A stretch of DNA of 64,000 bases from Sialis fuliginosa (lineage: Eukaryota > Arthropoda > Insecta > Megaloptera > Sialidae). Where the stretch lies: contig OY540821.1 in NCBI GenBank assembly GCA_961205875.1, forward strand, positions 7,006,001 to 7,070,000. The letters run 5' to 3'. Made by a program: the position numbers and the translations under genes. The first letter of the stretch is position 1. Each line of letters opens with the position of its first letter. Below the pieces are notes generated by a model, which saw nothing but the letters and a program-made list of their open reading frames with translations, was not told where the DNA came from and did no database searches. Shown piece after piece: positions 58,928-64,000 of this stretch.

Positions 58928-59033
58928 ATGTGTTGGCAATTATTTCTATACAATTGTCATCTTTTGATCGCTTTAATATTTGAGGAACAAAATAACTTTA
59001 TACACGTCATGTAAGGGAACAAATTAAAAGTTT
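58928..59033 (+). repeat. R1-flanking segment, second copy
   Basis: Same blocks as 52386-52486 (GTGTTGGCAATTATTTCTAT, ATCGCTTTAATATTTGAGG, CACGTCATGTAAGGGAAC). Confidence 0.75.
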
Positions 59034-59550
59034 TAATATATTCCCTAGTCAATATACTAGAACTTTGATGTCGCATACGCGTATATAAGGAATTATATTA
59101 AAATTATTACTTTGAAATTTTCTATGGTTGATTCTTTCATTAAAAATCTTTTCAATTTTACTGCTTTTCAATTTGCTTGCTTTATTTCAATTGGTATCTT
59201 TATAATTCATAAACAGAAATGCCGCCGGTTGAATGTATTTAAAGTTCTCTAGAACATGAGATAGTGACTACAGAAATGAAACGACAAAATCATTCAAATT
59301 AGTAGATCTATCTAGGGGCTGACATAGAAGTAAGTAGAATGAATGGAACTCACAAAAATCGATAACCTAGATCAGGGATGGGCAAATATGGGAGGCCGGA
59401 GAAATATTATAACTAAGGCTGTACAATAAGATGAGAAATTTCTCGGTCTCAGAACGAAATTTTCTTAAATTCGGGCAGACGAGAACAGATCAAGGCGATA
59501 TAACTGGAATTTTAATGTGACGAAACCAAGATAGTATCAAGGTAATCTAT
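59034..59550. other. Intronic gap
   Basis: GATCAGGGATGGGCAAATAT at 59372 resembles a hAT left end (CAGGGATGGGCAAA); the right end was not found. Nothing else recognised. Confidence 0.4.
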
Positions 59551-60105
59551 GAGTACGTTTACACAGCGCCTTTATTCTTGTTTAACTATAACCTATGTAA
59601 TAAAACCGGGTGTAAAAGTTCGTGTAGATGGAGCTTTATAACCGACACAACTAATACCATTTAGTTATGCTATTCCTCTTGGTCAACAGGAATAGCTTAA
59701 GTAAACTGGAATAGATCAGGAATAAAAATGCGTGTAAAGTGCATGGACATAGTTAAATCTATTTAGCCAACCTCAAAAAAATATAAGTATCTACGAAGTA
59801 TAGGGATTTCATCGTAATGCACTTCGTATTAACATTTGAAAATGTGTTGTCAGTTAAAATATGGTTAAAACACCTGAGACGAAGAAATGGAAAACAAAAG
59901 AAACGTGATTCATGGGACATAAAAGAGACGAAATATTTTTGAGATTTCTTGTTGGTACGCCATCGAACTTATAGCGTATTTCAAATCGGAATTATAATTC
60001 CAGCTGACGTCACTTATTATCGTATGTGTAAACACCACCACTTAAAACGGTTATATTACATCGGTTATAGTTAAACCCGAATAACAGCACTGTGTAAACG
60101 TACTC
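59551..60105. mobile_element. 555-bp MITE with GAGTACGTTTACACAG ends
   Basis: Ends GAGTACGTTTACACAG and CTGTGTAAACGTACTC are perfect inverted repeats, extended inward by TTTAACTATAACC/GGTTATAGTTAAA. TAT lies at both outer edges, a possible 3-bp duplication as in PIF/Harbinger-type elements. It is non-coding. Confidence 0.7.
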
Positions 60106-60117
60106 TATATTATATAT

Positions 60118-60480
60118 TATAAAACGTAACGTCTGTCTGTCTATCTGTTGGTTACTGCGCTTATCACTCGAGAACCACTTATCCGATTTACGTGTTTTTG
60201 TTGAATTCATAGATATGTTCTTTGGCTAGGTTTTAGTATATATCTTGTTACGTTAGGTAACATAAGGAATAAGCAGTGACGATAATAGTAAATCAAGTCG
60301 GAAAAAAGTTTGCCACCAGTGCGATTTTTTGCAATACTCTGTCTTAACCGTTAAATATTGAACAAAATAAAGTAAATAATTGTGTAGAATAAAAAGATCT
60401 AAAATAATTCAACTATATTTTTCAAAAATCCTAAACAATAATTCTGTAGTCCACACGAGCGAAACCGCGGGCACGGCTAG
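60118..60480 (+). repeat. Family E dispersed repeat
   Basis: TAACGTCTGTCTGTCTATCT, CGAGAACCACTTATCCGATT, AAGCAGTGACGATAATAGT and AAATCAAGTCGGAAAAAAG, to CGAAACCGCGGGCACGGCTA. A reverse copy lies at 63255-63545 and a fragment at 29862. Confidence 0.65.
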
Positions 60481-60914
60481 TTTACTATAATTATGCCACA
60501 GTAGTTAGACAACTGTGACAGACAGACAGACAGACAGATAGATTGATTATTATTGTTATTTTAATACATAGTTATTTTAATGCGTATTTTATTATACCAA
60601 TATATTTATTAGCCAAAATTTTGTACCAAAATAATTTTTATTTTATTTTTTAATATATCTAATTTTTGTACAACCCTTGTTAAAAGCACTAAATACGTTA
60701 AAAAACTATCCCCACGCAGTTTGTATGAAATTTATGCCATCAGCAAACAAGATAATAGAATAGACAATTTACTCGGCAATTTTCCACGGAATTTATTTTT
60801 GCTCGACAAAAAGGTATCTAGCAATATATTGTGGCAAGTTTTAAATGGACAAACTTGGTTAGTTTGTGAACACGCTAGTTGTTTTGTAGTTTAATATTTA
60901 TGTGTATTTGTGCA

Positions 60915-62288
60915 CATATGACGGATTCCACGGTCGATCAGACAGAGCGCTCGCGCTGGCCTTTTTTTAATGTATCGCTACTTTTCTATCTCGCTGTGTC
61001 CAGCGCCCACGGGGCTACAAAAAAAATCTGCATACGCAATTGGATAGATTTTTGTCTGCTCTTTCTAATGGTGTCCTCATTTTTTCCGGAAAATGCATTT
61101 TTCACCGAGAAAATCGACTTCAAAGTTAAAGCGATTTATCGGAAAATATGTATCTTTCGAACCTGGCTTAAGTTATATCAATCGATAGATAATCTAATGA
61201 TGAACATCTGTACGAAATTTCAGGATGGAGACTTTAACGGTTCAAAAGTTATTAACGAATGAACATCGAAAAACGTGGTTTTGCGGCCGCGCGTGCTGCT
61301 ACAAACAGCGCTACAACGCACGTAATGTTTAGATTTAAAAGTATTTTGCATTTTTGAATTCGTGCAGAGGCGTATTTACCATGGGGCCATGGGGGCCATG
61401 GCCTAGGGCGGCAGGTCGAGAGGGGCGGTAGATTTTTTTAGTTTAATATAGCACATTTAAAAAAAATAATAGGGAAACAAAAAATGAGTAGCGTGACTAA
61501 AAAAAAAGGCCATCAGTTTTTTATGTACATTATATCATATATTAAACATACTAGTATGTTTAATATATGATTATATTTTCCATTATTTGCAAAAAACATT
61601 ATCACTTTTCAGTTCATATAGGAATTTTGACTGTTAAAAATATATTATATTTTCCCATGGTATAGGGGCGGCAATTTTTTTTACCAGGGCGGCAATTTTT
61701 TTTTGACCAGGGGGACAATTTTTTTGCCCAAAGCGGCAATTTTTTAAATGTGCTATATTAAACTAAAAAAATCTACCGCCCCTCTCGACCTGCCACCCTA
61801 GGCCATGGCCCCCATGGCCCCATGGTAAATACGCCTCTGCACGAATTCAAAAATGCAAAATACTTTTAAATCTAAACATTACGTGCGTTGTAGCGCTGTT
61901 TGTAGCAGCACGCGCGGCCGCAAAACCACGTTTTTCGATGTTCATTCGTTAATAACTTTTGAACCGTTAAAGTCTCCATCCTGAAATTTCGTACAGATGT
62001 TCATCATTAGATTATCTATCGATTGATATAACTTAAGCCAGGTTCGAAAGATACATATTTTCCGATAAATCGCTTTAACTTTGAAGTCGATTTTCTCGGT
62101 GAAAAATGCATTTTCCGGGAAAAATGAGGACACCATTAGAAAGAGCAGACAAAAATCTATCCAATTGCGTATGCAGATTTTTTTGTAGCCCCGTGGGCGC
62201 TGGACACAGCGAGATAGAAAAGTAGCGATACATTAAAAAAAGGCCAGCGCGAGCGCTCTGTCTGATCGACCGTGGAATCCGTCATATG
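60915..62288. mobile_element. 1.37-kb foldback transposon with about 545-bp arms
   Basis: Starts CATATGACGGATTCCACGG and ends CCGTGGAATCCGTCATATG. The arms run inward through AGCGCTCGCGCTGGCC and CGGCCGCGCGTGCTGCTAC to TCTACCGCCCC. The loop of about 275 bp holds a 38-bp perfect palindrome at 61534-61571 (centre CTAG) and four GCGGCAATTTTTT-type repeats. A 64-codon frame appears in both arms in opposite directions because of the symmetry and has no domain. Arms are GC-richer than the surroundings. Target duplication was not identified. Confidence 0.88.
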
Positions 62289-62602
62289 CTCCATAGCAGA
62301 TAACGTAAATAAAGTAACATATGAGCTCGTTTGGCCGCACAATGTCTACGTTTAATATTAATGCCAAAAAGAAAACAACCAAAAATAACATTGTTTATAT
62401 TTATTTTATTTTATTATCCGTACATAAGAGATATAATATTACTGGAGTGATAACGGTATATAATATGTATAACAGGCAAAGCCCGCGGTATGATCAGAGT
62501 TGACACTGCCCGGACAATGTCAGCATTGCACGTCACTGCTAGGCAAAGTTCGCAGAAATGGTTAATTAATGGACTCGATCCGGTTTAATTAAATTATGTA
62601 AT

Positions 62603-62933
62603 GTCCGGTATTATAAAGCAGCTAGCAAAATTTTCTAGTTAGCAAGCACTTTCAAATGGGGTATTAATTCTGTACTAGTATCTATGGATTAGTTACGGAA
62701 TATAGAGCAGTGACACTTCAACTAATTGTAACACAGTTGGCATCTTTCACCGTACAAAATAATTTTCATAATATCACCACTGTTTTAATACCGTTGGTAT
62801 TTACCTACAACGCGTGCGCGAAACTTGTCAAAGTCTTCAACAAACTCCAAAAGAACTATCATATAAGTTTGATATCTCATTTGAAAGTGCTTGCTAGCTA
62901 GCAAATTTGCTAGCTCCTTTATAATACCGGACG
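62603..62933. mobile_element. GGTATTATAAA foldback MITE
   Basis: CCGGTATTATAAAGCAGCTA, then AGTTAGCAAGCACTTTCAAA, is repeated in reverse at 62875-62933 (TTTGAAAGTGCTTGCTAGCT to TTTATAATACCGG). Arms are about 60 bp. Related to 37490-37910. Confidence 0.68.
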
Positions 62934-62990
62934 TAAGTATATCAAATTGTCTTTGTGGCTTAAATATAAAAGTTAGACATATGGTGTCGC

Positions 62991-63262
62991 TGACTTTTAG
63001 CATTTGCAACCCAATTTTCAATCACATTTATTCCCCCCCCCCCCCCCCCATAGAATAATTTTATTATTTTAATATTTTATTTTAATATTGATTGGGCAGT
63101 ATTGATACAATCCTATTTATAAATGTATTATATATCAGTGTAAATGTAAACGTATATTTTATTTTTTATTATGTCAGAATGTATTTTATTGCTTTTTTTC
63201 AGTAAATTAAATAAATTTTTAAGTAATATTTTTTCTCGGGAGACGCGCCCCACAGGTTGGGA
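62991..63262 (+). mobile_element. hAT-related repeat, copy 2
   Basis: Matches 32735-33130 from TTTTAGCATTTGCAACCC through the poly-C tract at 63032-63048. The right end ACAGGTTGGGAATCGCTG is a typical hAT terminus (reverse CAGCGATTCCCAACC). Confidence 0.65.
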
Positions 63263-63545
63263 ATCGCTGTTCTGTACAATTCTTTAACACATTATTTTGT
63301 TCAATATTGAACGGTTTAGGCAGCGTATTGCAAAATAGCGCGCCGACGGCAAAATTTTTTCCGACTTGATTTACTATTATCGTCACTGCTTAGTTGTTAT
63401 GTTACATAATGTAACAAAATATAGCCTATAACCTAGCCAGAGAATGTACCTATGAATTAAAAAAGAAACCTCGTAAATCTGATAAGTGGTTCTCAAGTGA
63501 TAAGGGCACAAACGGACAGACAGACAGAGAGACGTTGAGCTTTAT
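63255..63545 (-). repeat. Family E dispersed repeat, reverse
   Basis: Reverse relative of 60118-60480: CCGACTTGATTTACTATTAT, CGTCACTGCTTAGTTG, ATCTGATAAGTGGTTCTCAA and GACAGACAGACAGAGAG. Confidence 0.65.
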
Positions 63546-63546
63546 A

Positions 63547-63924
63547 CAGTGTATTCCAAGTTGATTAAGACATAGGAAATTTAACATGGAGACAATTAGA
63601 AATGTTGTAGTAACCTTTAGTCAAATTTAACGATGTGTGATTGGTGCATTTTGAAATGCCGCCTCGAAACTAACTGATCATTTTTAAATGAATCAACAGT
63701 ATTTTGTTCTCAACTTTAATTTCATTAATTTAAGCATCCTAGATAAAATTATAATAATATTTTTTGGCAAATAAAAATTTGAAAACAAAATACTAATTAC
63801 AATTTTATAAAATTTTGTGGCGGCATTTCAAAATGCACCAATCACACATCGTTAAATTTGACCAAAGGTTACTACAACACTTCTAATTGCCCCCATGTTA
63901 AATTTTTTATGTCTTAATACACTG
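63547..63924. mobile_element. TA-target MITE with long inverted repeats, copy 2
   Basis: Starts CAGTGTATTCCAAGTTGATT; the right end AATACACTG has lost about 10 bases (TCAACTTGGA) relative to copy 1 at 22206. Shared arms include CCTTTAGTCAAATTTAACGA and GTGGCGGCATTTCAAAATGC. TA precedes it. Confidence 0.83.
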
Positions 63925-64000
63925 TGTACATATATAGATGTATCACATTTTATTACGAGCAGTTAAAAATTTTATTTCTGTGGTGTTTAATTATATGAAT

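Noticed and set aside
60879..62342. Open frames of 127, 64 and 61 codons
   Set aside because: Mirror images within the second foldback. The shared 64-codon part has no recognisable motif.

Overview
This is an AT-rich, gene-poor eukaryotic window, almost certainly from an insect. Supporting signs are GT-AG introns tens of kilobases long, mariner, Tc1, pogo, hAT and MULE-type elements, and the dispersed CTGTCTGTCTGTTAC/TTTGGCAG-type repeat common in arthropod (especially moth and butterfly) genomes. The order Lepidoptera is only a weak guess. No bacterial operons, rRNA, intact tRNA or CRISPR array were seen.

Host coding sequence is confined to two short plus-strand exons. One is at 30180-30346 and the other at 51351-51455, separated by a 21-kb intron. 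They join in phase and encode transmembrane helices 3 and 4 plus the second extracellular loop of a class B-type seven-helix receptor, most like the Methuselah-like family. The first 30 kb and the last 12.5 kb would then be further intron of the same gene.

At about 10690-10805 there is a decayed relative of the TM4 exon that has lost its acceptor and donor. It implies a dead paralogous or duplicated receptor segment upstream. A much weaker TM3-like trace lies near 7290.

Everything else is a dense layer of mostly non-autonomous DNA transposons. (1) A TA-flanked MITE family of about 550 bp, here called R1, has at least eleven full or partial copies from 1 to 58926. (2) hAT-type MITEs with 8-bp duplications lie at 10153-10509, 21478-22198, 23695-23825, 31362-31650 and 35254-35785. 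(3) A MULE-type MITE with a perfect 9-bp duplication lies at 9654-10126. (4) Tc1/mariner/pogo-type elements lie at 12931-13703, 17848-18440, 22206-22614, 25821-26414, 28406-29635, 42813-43199 and 63547-63924. (5) Two giant foldbacks, 48989-50545 and 60915-62288, have arms of more than 500 bp. (6) Foldbacks of other kinds lie at 14978-17681, 23994-24364, 56835-57207 and elsewhere. (7) A tRNA-Arg-like SINE candidate has two clear copies, one about 30 bp after a donor site. (8) A 32-bp tandem array lies at 39178-39550. Several insertions are nested and give relative ages.

No complete new biological system was found. The most useful leads are the pseudo-exon, the SINE, the multi-palindrome MITE at 12931-13703, the R1 family and the two near-perfect foldbacks. 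All identifications come from reading the sequence; no database search was possible.
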